NCBI RefSeq assembly: GCF_008806955.1
Contig: NZ_CP031727.1
Location: forward strand, 2,618,001-2,682,000
DNA: 64,000 nt
Reading direction: 5' to 3'
DNA from: Cellvibrio sp. KY-YJ-3
Lineage (GTDB): Bacteria > Pseudomonadota > Gammaproteobacteria > Pseudomonadales > Cellvibrionaceae
The position numbers were made by a program, and so were the translations under genes. The notes below the pieces were generated by a model. It had not been told where the DNA came from and did no database searches. It saw only the letters and a list, made by a program, of their open reading frames with translations. Below are positions 26,039 through 34,498 of this stretch, one piece after another. Numbering within the stretch: the first letter of the stretch is position 1; the number at the start of each line of letters is the position of its first letter.

Positions 26039-27331
26039 CTAGTTTCCGCACCAGCGTTGGATAAATTCCCCATCAGGGTCGTAGGTATCGCGCTGTTTTT
26101 GGATATTAAACTCCCGTCGCCCACGCGGGTCTGTACCGACGCCGGCCAGATACTGCCAATTGCCCCAATTTGCCGCGCAGTCATAGTCGATAAGTTGCTG
26201 CTCAAACCAAGCCGCGCCGTAGCGCCAATCCACACCCAGTTGATTGATCAGGTAGCTGGCGACGATTTGTCGTCCGCGATTACTCATCCAGCCGGTTGCT
26301 GCCAATTGCCGCATAAATGCATCGACAAATTGATTGCCGGTATTTCCCGCACACCAGGCAGCAAATGCCTCGGGGTAGAAACTCAGCAAAGGATTTTTAT
26401 TTTGTACGCCGCGTAATGCAAACAGTTGTTTACCAAAGCGAAACGCCAGCCACTGGAAGTACTCGCGCCAGAGCAATTCAAAATACAGCCAGTAGCTGGA
26501 TTCATTGGCGCCATGCGTTTGTTCATAGTCTTTGATCGCACGCACTACTTGCCGCGCCGACAGGCAACCCATGGCTAGCCAAGGTGATAGCTTGGAGGAG
26601 AAATCCCAGCCATCCAAACCGTTGCGGGTGTTTTTGTAATTGCTGATGAGTTTGTGCTCACCTAAAAAATACTGCAGCTGCGCGAGCCCAGCCGTACTGC
26701 CACCGTGAAAGGGCAGGCGACGATTATCGGCCGGCTGCACTAATTGCTGCGCACGCATAATGCCCAACCATTGATCCAATTCGCAGGGCGAGTCTTCAAG
26801 TGCTACTGGCTGGCGGAGTTTGGGTGCGCGCGGTAATGGCATGCTGCAGGAGCGGTTTTCCACCAGCTTGCGAAATTGCGAAAAAATCAGCGGTAAATCC
26901 GCCAGCGCAAACGGCAGCTCAGCGCGATCAAACAGGGTGAAGTTTTCATGGCAGCGCAGTGGTATATCAAGCATATCGCGCAGGCGCTCTACATCCCGTT
27001 GTTCATCGCTCCCCGGGTATTCGCCGGTGGCCATGGCGCTAACGTTCCAGCGTTCTACCAGGCCTGTTAATGCGGTAGCAGGGTCGCCCACCACCACTAT
27101 TAAATCGCTGCCTTGAGTGCGCAGTTGTTGCCGCAATTGCTGCAGCGATTCCAGTAAAAAATGCTGACGATGAATGCCGAGGCTTTTTTGTTGATAGCGC
27201 AGTGGGCGCAGCCAGCGGTCAGGTAATACATAAACCCCTATAACCCAATCGTTATTGGCGACCAATTGGCTCCAGCCGGGGTTGTCGTGCAGGCGTAAAT
27301 CGTAACGAAACCAGTAAATTGCTTTGCGCAT
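26039..27331 (-). CDS. DASH-type cryptochrome / photolyase family protein
   Basis: 430 residues with an N-terminal antenna-binding alpha/beta domain (IYWFRYDLRLHDNPG) and a C-terminal FAD-binding helical domain. Diagnostic segments are YKNTRNGLDGWDFSSKLSPWL, YWLYFELLWREYFQW, TGWMSNRGRQIVASYL, and DYDCAANWGNWQYLAGVGTDPR. The N-R-N-G loop and SSKLSPWLA fit the cryptochrome-DASH group, which repairs or senses UV lesions in single-stranded DNA. GGAGA precedes ATG at good spacing. Confidence 0.9.
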   Translation of the reverse strand: MRKAIYWFRYDLRLHDNPGWSQLVANNDWVIGVYVLPDRWLRPLRYQQKSLGIHRQHFLLESLQQLRQQLRTQGSDLIVVVGDPATALTGLVERWNVSAMATGEYPGSDEQRDVERLRDMLDIPLRCHENFTLFDRAELPFALADLPLIFSQFRKLVENRSCSMPLPRAPKLRQPVALEDSPCELDQWLGIMRAQQLVQPADNRRLPFHGGSTAGLAQLQYFLGEHKLISNYKNTRNGLDGWDFSSKLSPWLAMGCLSARQVVRAIKDYEQTHGANESSYWLYFELLWREYFQWLAFRFGKQLFALRGVQNKNPLLSFYPEAFAAWCAGNTGNQFVDAFMRQLAATGWMSNRGRQIVASYLINQLGVDWRYGAAWFEQQLIDYDCAANWGNWQYLAGVGTDPRGRREFNIQKQRDTYDPDGEFIQRWCGN

Positions 27332-27410
27332 TGCGTATCTCCGGATATATCCCGTTCATACGCAAATGCGTGGGCTAACAATCAGTGAAGAGTTAATTTT
27401 TTTAAATTTC

Positions 27411-28580
27411 TCAGGCAAAACCACCGCCAGCTTTTAAAAATGGCAGCAAACGCAAGCTGATATGTTTAGGGCGATGTTCCAGCAGGCGCTTGATGCAGGC
27501 TTGCGGTGCAAGATACTGATCGTAATAGGTTTGAGCAGCCTGCTTTATCGCCGCTCGCTGTGCATTGTCCATGCTCATGGCTTGTTGCACCGCAATTTGC
27601 AGTTCATCGGGCGATGAAAACACCAAGCAGTTTTTGCCATGCTCCAGCGCCGGGAAAAACAATTCAGGATATTGGGTAATGGGAATAGTGCCCACTGCCA
27701 TGGCTTCAATTAAATTGTGCGACATGGGGTAGCGCACACCCGGGCAGGCAAGGAAAAAGTGCGCGCGTGCCATAGTGCCGAGCCACTCCTCACTGGCCAC
27801 TTTACAGTGGCGCGTGTTCATGGCAATCAATCCTGGGTAGGAGGATTGCTCGGCTTGCTTCAGTTGCTCGGGGTTGTTCAAGCGCCAAAAAAAATCGTTG
27901 GGCAAACGCTGGGATAAACGCTCCAGAATTTGTGTGCGACTGAGTTTGGCGTAAATTTCCCGAATCGATTTTTTATTGTATTTGCCGGGTTCCGCATCGC
28001 CACCAAAAAATATTTTCCATTGCCTATCTTGTTCCCGGTAGTACGCTAAACGCAGGTCTTCTTTTGCGGCATAAAGCGGAGGGAAGAGTGGAAAGGGCAT
28101 CGGGAAGCAGCTGTCGTTTGTGCTGTAATCGGGTTGGTAATTAATGTGGATAATCTTGCCGGCGCGCTCAGCCAGGTTCGAATACCATTTGTCGGTGACC
28201 AATACATAACCCGCTGGCAAATCGCGTTCGTGCGTCAGTACACTGAAGTTTTCCTGCAGGCAATAGCGTTTGTGTTTTTCCTGAATGTTGCCCAGTACCA
28301 AATAATTATTGCGCAGTACCGGATAAAAGCCTGCGCGCACAAAATAAATAAACAAACTATAAAAACGTCGACCTTGCGGGCCATCAATCCGGCTGTCACG
28401 AAAATCAAATACCACAACAGGTTGGTTGTGTGCGAGTTGGTGCAGCTGTTCAGTGCCTACCTGCTGCTGGAGCCAGCGGCTATAATCCCAATAGCGCTGT
28501 GGATACACCAGCGCCTTGTAACGCTGCAGAGTGCCATCCAGCTGATGACCAAAGGTGGATAGTTGGGAAAGTCCGTGCAT
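27411..28580 (-). CDS. Probable glycosyltransferase, GT-B/exostosin-like, function unknown
   Basis: 389 residues from ATG 28580 (AGG 7-8 bases before); an in-frame ATG upstream has no ribosome-binding site. No signal peptide. The C-terminal half has a GT-B-like nucleotide-sugar site: FFLACPGVRYPMSHNLIEAMAVGTIPI followed by a Y-P-E-LFFP element and a helix (FSSPDELQIAVQQAM). The N-terminal part has no known motif. The setting, between a cryptochrome and exbB, gives no pathway. It could modify lipopolysaccharide or another surface glycan. Confidence 0.6.
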   Translation of the reverse strand: MHGLSQLSTFGHQLDGTLQRYKALVYPQRYWDYSRWLQQQVGTEQLHQLAHNQPVVVFDFRDSRIDGPQGRRFYSLFIYFVRAGFYPVLRNNYLVLGNIQEKHKRYCLQENFSVLTHERDLPAGYVLVTDKWYSNLAERAGKIIHINYQPDYSTNDSCFPMPFPLFPPLYAAKEDLRLAYYREQDRQWKIFFGGDAEPGKYNKKSIREIYAKLSRTQILERLSQRLPNDFFWRLNNPEQLKQAEQSSYPGLIAMNTRHCKVASEEWLGTMARAHFFLACPGVRYPMSHNLIEAMAVGTIPITQYPELFFPALEHGKNCLVFSSPDELQIAVQQAMSMDNAQRAAIKQAAQTYYDQYLAPQACIKRLLEHRPKHISLRLLPFLKAGGGFA

Positions 28581-28821
28581 AGTAAGTACCTGTTCGCGAG
28601 CGCAAAGATCAGTAGTGTGGTGCAATCCGATTGCTTACAGGCTAGGCGCTGAGTGTGACCATTTAATTGCAAATAAAATTGTTTCGTGCAGCTCAAACTT
28701 CCTCACACATTTGACGTCTATTGGCCCGCACCCCATGGCAAGGGCGGGATCTTGTGGTAATGTACGCCGCACTTGGAGCCAGGGGCTCATTGGGTTTGGA
28801 CATTAAAAGAGGAAGGTCTCT

Positions 28822-29448
28822 GTGTTTGAAATATTTCTGGCAGGTGGTTTTTTAATGTGGCCAATATTGGCCTGTTCGTTGATTGTGATTGCCGTGAGCG
28901 CAGAACGTTATTGGACGCTCAACCCCGCCAAAATCGCCCCTAAAACCTTACTGGCGCAAGTCTGGAGCTGGATTAAAAACAACCAGTTGGATGCGACGAA
29001 ACTGCGCGAACTCAAACAATCCTCACCGCTGGGTCAAATTCTGGCTGCGGGTTTGAGTAACTCCAAACATGGCCGCGAAATCATGAAAGACTCGGTGCAA
29101 GAAGCGGCCAGTCAGGTTATTCATGAATTGGAGCGCTACGTAAATATTCTGGGTACCATTGCCAACATCGCGCCGCTGATGGGACTGCTTGGAACCGTAT
29201 TCGGCATGATTCAAGTATTCAACTCCATCATGATTCAAGGCACTGGTAATACCGGTGTCTTGGCAGGCGGTATTTCGGTTGCGCTTTACACTACAGCGGC
29301 AGGTTTGGTGGTGGCGATTCCCGCGATGATTGCGCATCGCTTTTTCCAGCGCCGTATCGACACTATTGTTGTCACCATGGAAGAAGAAGCCATCAAACTG
29401 GTTGATGCATTGCACAGCGACCGTCGCGTCGATGTGAAACTGGTTTAA
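28822..29448 (+). CDS. exbB: ExbB/TolQ-family proton channel subunit
   Basis: 208 residues, three transmembrane helices (about 8-27, 100-125, 145-170). The family core is present: LERYVNILGTIANIAPLMGLLGTVFGMIQVF, then GISVALYTTAAGLVVAIPAMIAHRFF. With ExbD it forms the proton-driven stator energising TonB. GTG start with GAGGAAGG at normal spacing. It is 17 bp upstream of exbD, with no tonB nearby. The TonB receptor at 12.9 kb needs such a system. Confidence 0.92.
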   Translation: MFEIFLAGGFLMWPILACSLIVIAVSAERYWTLNPAKIAPKTLLAQVWSWIKNNQLDATKLRELKQSSPLGQILAAGLSNSKHGREIMKDSVQEAASQVIHELERYVNILGTIANIAPLMGLLGTVFGMIQVFNSIMIQGTGNTGVLAGGISVALYTTAAGLVVAIPAMIAHRFFQRRIDTIVVTMEEEAIKLVDALHSDRRVDVKLV

Positions 29449-29465
29449 GGGCGCGGGGTCGCAAC

Positions 29466-29891
29466 GTGAAATTTCGTCGCCAACAAGTAGAAGATCAAGG
29501 TATTAATCTGACGCCCTTGATCGACGTGGTGTTTTTGCTGCTTATCTTTTTTATGGTCTCCACCACCTTCACCAAAGAAACGCACCTGAGTGTGGATCTG
29601 CCGGAAGCTGTAGGTGAGCAGAGTAGTGACTTGCCGGAGCAGATCGAAATCCTGATCAACAGCGATGGCAGTTATTCGGTGAATGGACTGGCGCTGGTGA
29701 ATAACCAAGTGGCGACACTCAGGTCAGCGCTGGAAAAAACCTCTGAGGGTAATAATCAAGTACCGCTAGTGATTACTGCGGATGCCAAAACCCCGCATCA
29801 AGCGGTAGTGCAGGCGATGGATGTGGCAGGGCAGTTGGGCTTTGCGCGCTTGAGCATTACTACGCGTCAACCGGAACCTGAAAAAGACTAA
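29466..29891 (+). CDS. exbD: ExbD/TolR-family stator subunit
   Basis: 141 residues with one N-terminal transmembrane helix (about 16-36). The helix carries the conserved proton-path Asp in NLTPLIDVVFLLLIFFMV. A small periplasmic domain follows (LSVDLPEA, then NSDGSYSVNG, then PLVITADAKTPHQAVVQAMDV). It works with ExbB. GTG start. An intrinsic terminator follows, separating it from lpxK. Confidence 0.92.
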   Translation: MKFRRQQVEDQGINLTPLIDVVFLLLIFFMVSTTFTKETHLSVDLPEAVGEQSSDLPEQIEILINSDGSYSVNGLALVNNQVATLRSALEKTSEGNNQVPLVITADAKTPHQAVVQAMDVAGQLGFARLSITTRQPEPEKD

Positions 29892-29940
29892 CAACTCAGC
29901 TACAATTCGCGCTGGTTTTTTCAATGCCAGGCAATCCCGC

Positions 29941-29981
29941 AGGGCTTTTGTATTCACTATGCAAAAGCCCTTCTTTCTTTT
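29941..29981 (+). terminator. Rho-independent terminator after exbD
   Basis: Perfect 10-bp arms AGGGCTTTTG (29941-29950) and CAAAAGCCCT (29962-29971), an 11-base loop, then TCTTTCTTTT. It closes the exbBD transcript; lpxK then needs its own promoter or read-through. Confidence 0.85.
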
Positions 29982-30055
29982 GGCGCTACCCCCCGATGTC
30001 AGGATAGTTGTCGCGTCATAAATTTTCGTTATCAATAGCTTGATAGGTTCTTATC

Positions 30056-31141
30056 GTGCATTCCTCTCCACCGGCTTCACCACCCTCCAGTCCGCCCGCT
30101 AATACCCAGCGTTCAGCTGAAACGGATCGATGGCAATCGGCCTGGTATGGCTCGCGTCGCTGGAGTTTTTGGCTCTTGCCGCTGACCTGGCTATTTATTC
30201 TGCTCTCGGCCATTCGCCGCTATGCGTTGCTCCGCTGGCAACAAACAACACTCGCCACACCGGTGATTGTGGTGGGTAATATCACCGTGGGCGGCACGGG
30301 CAAAACCCCCTTGTTGATCGCGCTGGTGCAGTGGTTGCAAGCGCAGGGATATACCCCCGGTGTAGTCAGCCGCGGTTATGGTGGGCAAGTAGCAACCTAT
30401 CCTTATTTACTCACCGCAGAGAGTACTGCCGCCCAAGCGGGCGATGAGCCGGTTACGATCCATCAGCAAACTGGCTGTGCAGTGTGTGTCGGCCCTGATC
30501 GTCTTGCGGCGGCGCGCGCGCTGGAGGATCAGGGCTGCGACCTCATTCTCAGCGACGATGGTTTGCAGCACTATCGCTTGGGGCGCGATATTGAAATCGC
30601 GGTGGTTGATGGCCAGCGTGGTGTCGGCAACGGTTGGCGTTTGCCGGTTGGCCCGTTGCGTGAGCCAATCAGTCGCTTAACGACCGTGGATTGGGTCGTC
30701 GTGAATTCACCGGCAGCGAATTTTGTGTTGCCGCAACTCGCCGACTTGTATTTTATTCCGATGCAGATTCAGGCCAAATCACTGGTTAACCTTGCTACCG
30801 GCAGTGAGCACCAATTGTCATCAATTGCCGGGAGCCCGGTAAATGCAGTGGCCGGTATTGGCAACCCGCAGCGTTTTATCAATACCCTGAGCGAGTCCGG
30901 TATCCATGCGCAGTTGCATGCTTTTCCTGATCACCATGCTTATACGGCGACTGACCTTGTTTTTGATAATGTTTGGCCTGTGGTAATGACTGAAAAAGAC
31001 GCCGTGAAATGCAAAACCTTTGCGCAACCTAACTGGTATTACCTATCGATTAGTGCCAATTTGCCGGATGCATTTTGGGCGGCATTTGCGCAGCGTATTG
31101 AGCGTGTCATGGAACAAAAAAAATCCCGTTTTGGGCTTTAA
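30056..31141 (+). CDS. lpxK: Tetraacyldisaccharide 4'-kinase
   Basis: 361 residues. It phosphorylates the lipid A disaccharide at the 4' position on the inner membrane. An N-terminal hydrophobic helix (about 38-55) and the P-loop GNITVGGTGKTP (about 74-85) are typical. GVVSRGYGGQ and DDGLQHYRLGRDIEI match the family active site, and MTEKDAVK is near the C-terminus. GTG start. The first ~25 residues are a Pro/Ser-rich tail, longer than in most LpxK. It begins the lpxK-kdsB-ptp-murB group. Confidence 0.93.
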   Translation: MHSSPPASPPSSPPANTQRSAETDRWQSAWYGSRRWSFWLLPLTWLFILLSAIRRYALLRWQQTTLATPVIVVGNITVGGTGKTPLLIALVQWLQAQGYTPGVVSRGYGGQVATYPYLLTAESTAAQAGDEPVTIHQQTGCAVCVGPDRLAAARALEDQGCDLILSDDGLQHYRLGRDIEIAVVDGQRGVGNGWRLPVGPLREPISRLTTVDWVVVNSPAANFVLPQLADLYFIPMQIQAKSLVNLATGSEHQLSSIAGSPVNAVAGIGNPQRFINTLSESGIHAQLHAFPDHHAYTATDLVFDNVWPVVMTEKDAVKCKTFAQPNWYYLSISANLPDAFWAAFAQRIERVMEQKKSRFGL

Positions 31142-31213
31142 TGTTTAATCTTTTTAATTTTCTTTTTAATCCTGTTGTTAATGCTGTTATCAAAACTACA
31201 GTGGAATCTTGCT

Positions 31214-31975
31214 ATGAAATTTTATGTTGTCATTCCTGCCCGTTACGCTTCCACCCGCTTGCCTGCCAAACCCTTAAAAGAAATTGCGGGTAAGCCGATG
31301 ATTCAACACGTGTACGAGCGCGCCTGTGAAAGTGCCGCGACGGAAGTTGTTATTGCAACCGACGATACTCGCATTGAAGCGGTTGCCAAAGCCTTCGGTG
31401 CCCGCGTCTGCATGACATCTGCCGCACACAATTCCGGTACTGATCGCCTGCAAGAAGTGGTCGCGCAATTAGGTTTGAGCGATGACGACATAGTGGTGAA
31501 TGTGCAGGGCGATGAACCCCTCATTCCGCCCGCAGTAATTAATCAGGTCGCAGAAAATATCGCCAACAATCGTTTCGCCAGTATGGCTACGTTGAGTGAA
31601 CCCATTCATTCGCTCGACGATTTTCGCAATCCCAACATTGTAAAAGTGGTGGCAGACCAAGTGGGCAGAGCATTGTATTTTAGCCGCGCGCCCATTCCCT
31701 GGGCGCGCGATCATTTTGCGCAAGCTGAGGTGACTAGTTTGCCGGATGATTTCCCGGCGCAGCGGCACATTGGTATTTACGCTTATCGTGTGGCGCTGTT
31801 AAATCGTTTTGTTACCTGGCCACAGGCGTCGCTTGAAAAAATTGAATCCCTTGAGCAATTGCGTGTGCTTGCTAATGGCGAAGCAATTCATATCGCCGAA
31901 GCCTACGCTGCCGTACCGGGCGGTGTGGATACCGAAGCGGATTTACTGCGTGTAAAAGCATTGCTGGAAAAATAA
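31214..31975 (+). CDS. kdsB: CMP-KDO synthetase (3-deoxy-manno-octulosonate cytidylyltransferase)
   Basis: 253 residues. Activates KDO with CTP for lipopolysaccharide inner-core synthesis. It begins [19 protein letters not shown], the nucleotide-binding signature, then [23 protein letters not shown] and RHIGIYAYR. The start has GGAA about 7 bases upstream; an earlier in-frame ATG at 31175 lacks a site. The Trm112-like gene usually found between lpxK and kdsB is absent (72 bp gap). Confidence 0.95.
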   Translation: MKFYVVIPARYASTRLPAKPLKEIAGKPMIQHVYERACESAATEVVIATDDTRIEAVAKAFGARVCMTSAAHNSGTDRLQEVVAQLGLSDDDIVVNVQGDEPLIPPAVINQVAENIANNRFASMATLSEPIHSLDDFRNPNIVKVVADQVGRALYFSRAPIPWARDHFAQAEVTSLPDDFPAQRHIGIYAYRVALLNRFVTWPQASLEKIESLEQLRVLANGEAIHIAEAYAAVPGGVDTEADLLRVKALLEK

Positions 31976-32001
31976 TCGGCGCTGTTAATTAGGTGAATAG
32001 C

Positions 32002-32475
32002 ATGACCAACGTTTTATTTGTATGCCTCGGCAATATTTGTCGCTCGCCCACGGCGGATGGCATTTTTCGTGAATTGGTGGCGAATGCAAAGTTAGATCAA
32101 AAAATTATGGTCGATTCGGCGGGCACCGGTGCATGGCACATAGGCAAAGCGCCTGATTCACGCACCGTCGCTGCAGCGCGCACGCGTGGTTACGATCTTT
32201 CGGTATTGCGTGCACGTCAGGTTACGGCGCGCGATTTTGACGAATTCGATTATGTACTGGCGATGGATGAAGCTAATCTTTCGGATTTACAGCAGCTGAA
32301 ACCGGCGCATTTTACCGGTCATTTAGGCTTGTTTTTGGAATTTGGTGCGCGTGGTGATTACCGTGAAGTGCCCGACCCTTATTACGGCGGCAGTGACGGC
32401 TTTGAGCTGGTATTGGATTTGGTGGAAGATGCAGCACAGGGCTTGTTAAAACATATTCGTCAGCGTTTGTACTAA
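32002..32475 (+). CDS. Low-molecular-weight protein-tyrosine phosphatase
   Basis: 157 residues. The P-loop VCLGNICRSP (catalytic Cys near residue 9) and the general-acid region VPDPYYGG are both present. It can dephosphorylate tyrosine kinases of the Wzc type or small substrates. ATG 32002 with AGGT at 31991. Its place between kdsB and murB is conserved in Pseudomonas-type genomes. The gene probably shares the lpxK operon. Confidence 0.92.
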   Translation: MTNVLFVCLGNICRSPTADGIFRELVANAKLDQKIMVDSAGTGAWHIGKAPDSRTVAAARTRGYDLSVLRARQVTARDFDEFDYVLAMDEANLSDLQQLKPAHFTGHLGLFLEFGARGDYREVPDPYYGGSDGFELVLDLVEDAAQGLLKHIRQRLY

Positions 32476-32525
32476 GCATGTTTTTTTAAATTTGTATAAA
32501 GTCATATTGTTAAGGTGATGTCGCT

Positions 32526-33542
32526 GTGCCACTTTTTTTACCGCATTTTAATTTACAAAAACTCAACACCCTCGCTGTGCCGGCGGTGGCAAATTTTTAT
32601 GTCGCCGTGCACGACGATGATGAGTTGCGCGAGGCATTAACTTTTGCGCGCACTGAAAATTTGCCGCTGTTAGTGTTAGGCGGTGGCAGCAATATAGTGT
32701 TGCGTGCTGATTTTCCTGGTGTGGTGATTCAGTTGAAATCCCAAGGTAAAGAAGTAGTCGCGGAGGATGAACATTTTGTTTGGCTAAAAGTGGCTGCAGG
32801 GGAGAATTGGCATCATCTGGTTGAATACACTTTGGACAACGCACTCTATGGATTGGAAAACCTGTCGCTGATTCCCGGCAGTGTCGGCGCTGCCCCCATT
32901 CAAAACATCGGCGCTTATGGTGTGGAAGTAAAAGATCTAATCACTGAATTGAGTGCGCTTGAAATTCGCTCAGGCATCGTCGTGAATTTTACTAATGAAA
33001 GTTGCCGGTTTGATTATCGTGACAGCATTTTTAAACAAGCACTCAAAGGTCAATATGTTATTACGTCGGTGACCTTTCGCTTGCGCAAAACTGCGCAGCT
33101 GAACTTATCCTACCCTGCGCTGCGCGACACCTTGGCCGGTCTTGATAATCCCAGCCCGCAAGCGGTAAGTGAGGCGGTTATTGCTATTCGTCAATCCAAG
33201 CTGCCAGACCCGGCCCTTACGCCGAATGTTGGCAGCTTTTTTAAAAACCCTATTATCAATTTGGCGCAATTGCAGGTATTGCGCACAACTTATCCCGATA
33301 TAGTCAGTTACCCCGTCGATACGGTTCGCGTCAAGCTCGCGGCTGGCTGGTTAATTGATCGCGCTGGCTGGCGCGGTAAGGAAGCGGCTGGTGCAAAGGT
33401 TCACGCCCAACAAGCGCTGGTACTTACTAATCCAGATAGAGCGTCTGGCGCAAGGGTATTGGCTTTGGCGGAATTAATTCAGCAGTCGGTTAGGGCGCAA
33501 TTTGGCGTCACCTTGGAGATGGAGCCACGGGTTTACCCCTGA
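32526..33542 (+). CDS. murB: UDP-N-acetylenolpyruvoylglucosamine reductase
   Basis: 338 residues, the type I (E. coli-like) size. Reduces UDP-GlcNAc-enolpyruvate to UDP-MurNAc with FAD and NADPH. FAD-binding motif LLVLGGGSNIVL, then LSLIPGSVGAAPIQNIGAYG, the catalytic Ser/Arg region YRDSIFK and NVGSFFKNP, and GWLIDRAGWRG. GTG start with AAGGTG about 8 bases upstream. Last gene of the envelope group. Confidence 0.95.
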   Translation: MPLFLPHFNLQKLNTLAVPAVANFYVAVHDDDELREALTFARTENLPLLVLGGGSNIVLRADFPGVVIQLKSQGKEVVAEDEHFVWLKVAAGENWHHLVEYTLDNALYGLENLSLIPGSVGAAPIQNIGAYGVEVKDLITELSALEIRSGIVVNFTNESCRFDYRDSIFKQALKGQYVITSVTFRLRKTAQLNLSYPALRDTLAGLDNPSPQAVSEAVIAIRQSKLPDPALTPNVGSFFKNPIINLAQLQVLRTTYPDIVSYPVDTVRVKLAAGWLIDRAGWRGKEAAGAKVHAQQALVLTNPDRASGARVLALAELIQQSVRAQFGVTLEMEPRVYP

Positions 33543-33775
33543 GTTTTTGGGTGTAGTGGTTTAACCCTTCATCTACTTTTCATAACTAAAAGACAAATCA
33601 AAAACTGCAAAAATCGATTATTGGTATTTGAGAAGGCGTAAACGGGCGATTAAATAGTGGTAGTTTGCTGAGAGTCTCACTACAATCGTTAAAAATGTGG
33701 CAGTAAATCTTCTGGGTATAGTGACCACTTTATAACAACAATGTTTATGAGTCCGGTTTCGGATTGGGGGCTAGT

Positions 33776-34429
33776 TTGACAAAGATTCTCGTAGTCGATG
33801 ATCACGATCTAGTTCGCATGGGGATAGTGCGTATGTTAGCCGATGTAGACGGCTATCAGGTGGTTGGGGATGCCAAGAGTGGTGAAGAGGCCGTAACCAA
33901 GGCGCGCGTTTTGAAGCCTGACGTTGTACTGATGGATGTAAAAATGCCCGGTATGGGTGGCCTCGAAGCGACCAAAAAACTACTGACCGTGAATCCAACG
34001 CTCAAAGTTATCGCGGTTACCGCTTGTGACGATGACCTGTACCCAACCCGTTTGATGCAGGCGGGGGCAGTAGGTTACGTCACCAAAGGGGCAGAGTTTA
34101 CCGAGATTACGGATGCGATTAATAAAGTGATTCGCGGCGATCTCTATATGAGTAACTCAATTGCACAGCAGTTGGCACTGCGAACCTTTTCCGGTTCGAA
34201 TAGTCAGGAATCGCCATTTGAAAAGCTTTCCCAGCGTGAGCTGCAAACGGCGATGCTGATTGCGAATGGCCAAAAAGTGAACGATATAGCCACTACTTTT
34301 TGTGTTAGTCCAAAAACCGTTAACTCTTACCGTTACCGTATTTTTGAAAAGCTTTCTATCAACAGCGATGTGGAATTGACGCTGTTAGCAGTAAAACACA
34401 ACCTGCTCGATCCAGAAGCAGTCGTATAA
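33776..34429 (+). CDS. uvrY: Response regulator of the UvrY/GacA family
   Basis: 217 residues: receiver domain (1-120) with the acidic pair VVDDHD and phospho-Asp in [10 protein letters not shown], then a LuxR-type helix-turn-helix (about 147-210; [15 protein letters not shown], then [19 protein letters not shown]). As GacA/UvrY it would act under a BarA/GacS sensor kinase to induce CsrA-antagonist small RNAs. It precedes uvrC, the classic gene order. The TTG at 33776, behind a G-run, gives a start like that of GacA; a TTG at 33764 is less likely. Confidence 0.9.
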   Translation: MTKILVVDDHDLVRMGIVRMLADVDGYQVVGDAKSGEEAVTKARVLKPDVVLMDVKMPGMGGLEATKKLLTVNPTLKVIAVTACDDDLYPTRLMQAGAVGYVTKGAEFTEITDAINKVIRGDLYMSNSIAQQLALRTFSGSNSQESPFEKLSQRELQTAMLIANGQKVNDIATTFCVSPKTVNSYRYRIFEKLSINSDVELTLLAVKHNLLDPEAVV

Positions 34430-34498
34430 ACGGCTGCTGTTCCTTTTTCTGCTGCAGCTAACGCCCTGTGGCAGTTAGTTTTGGCAGATAGTATTTCT

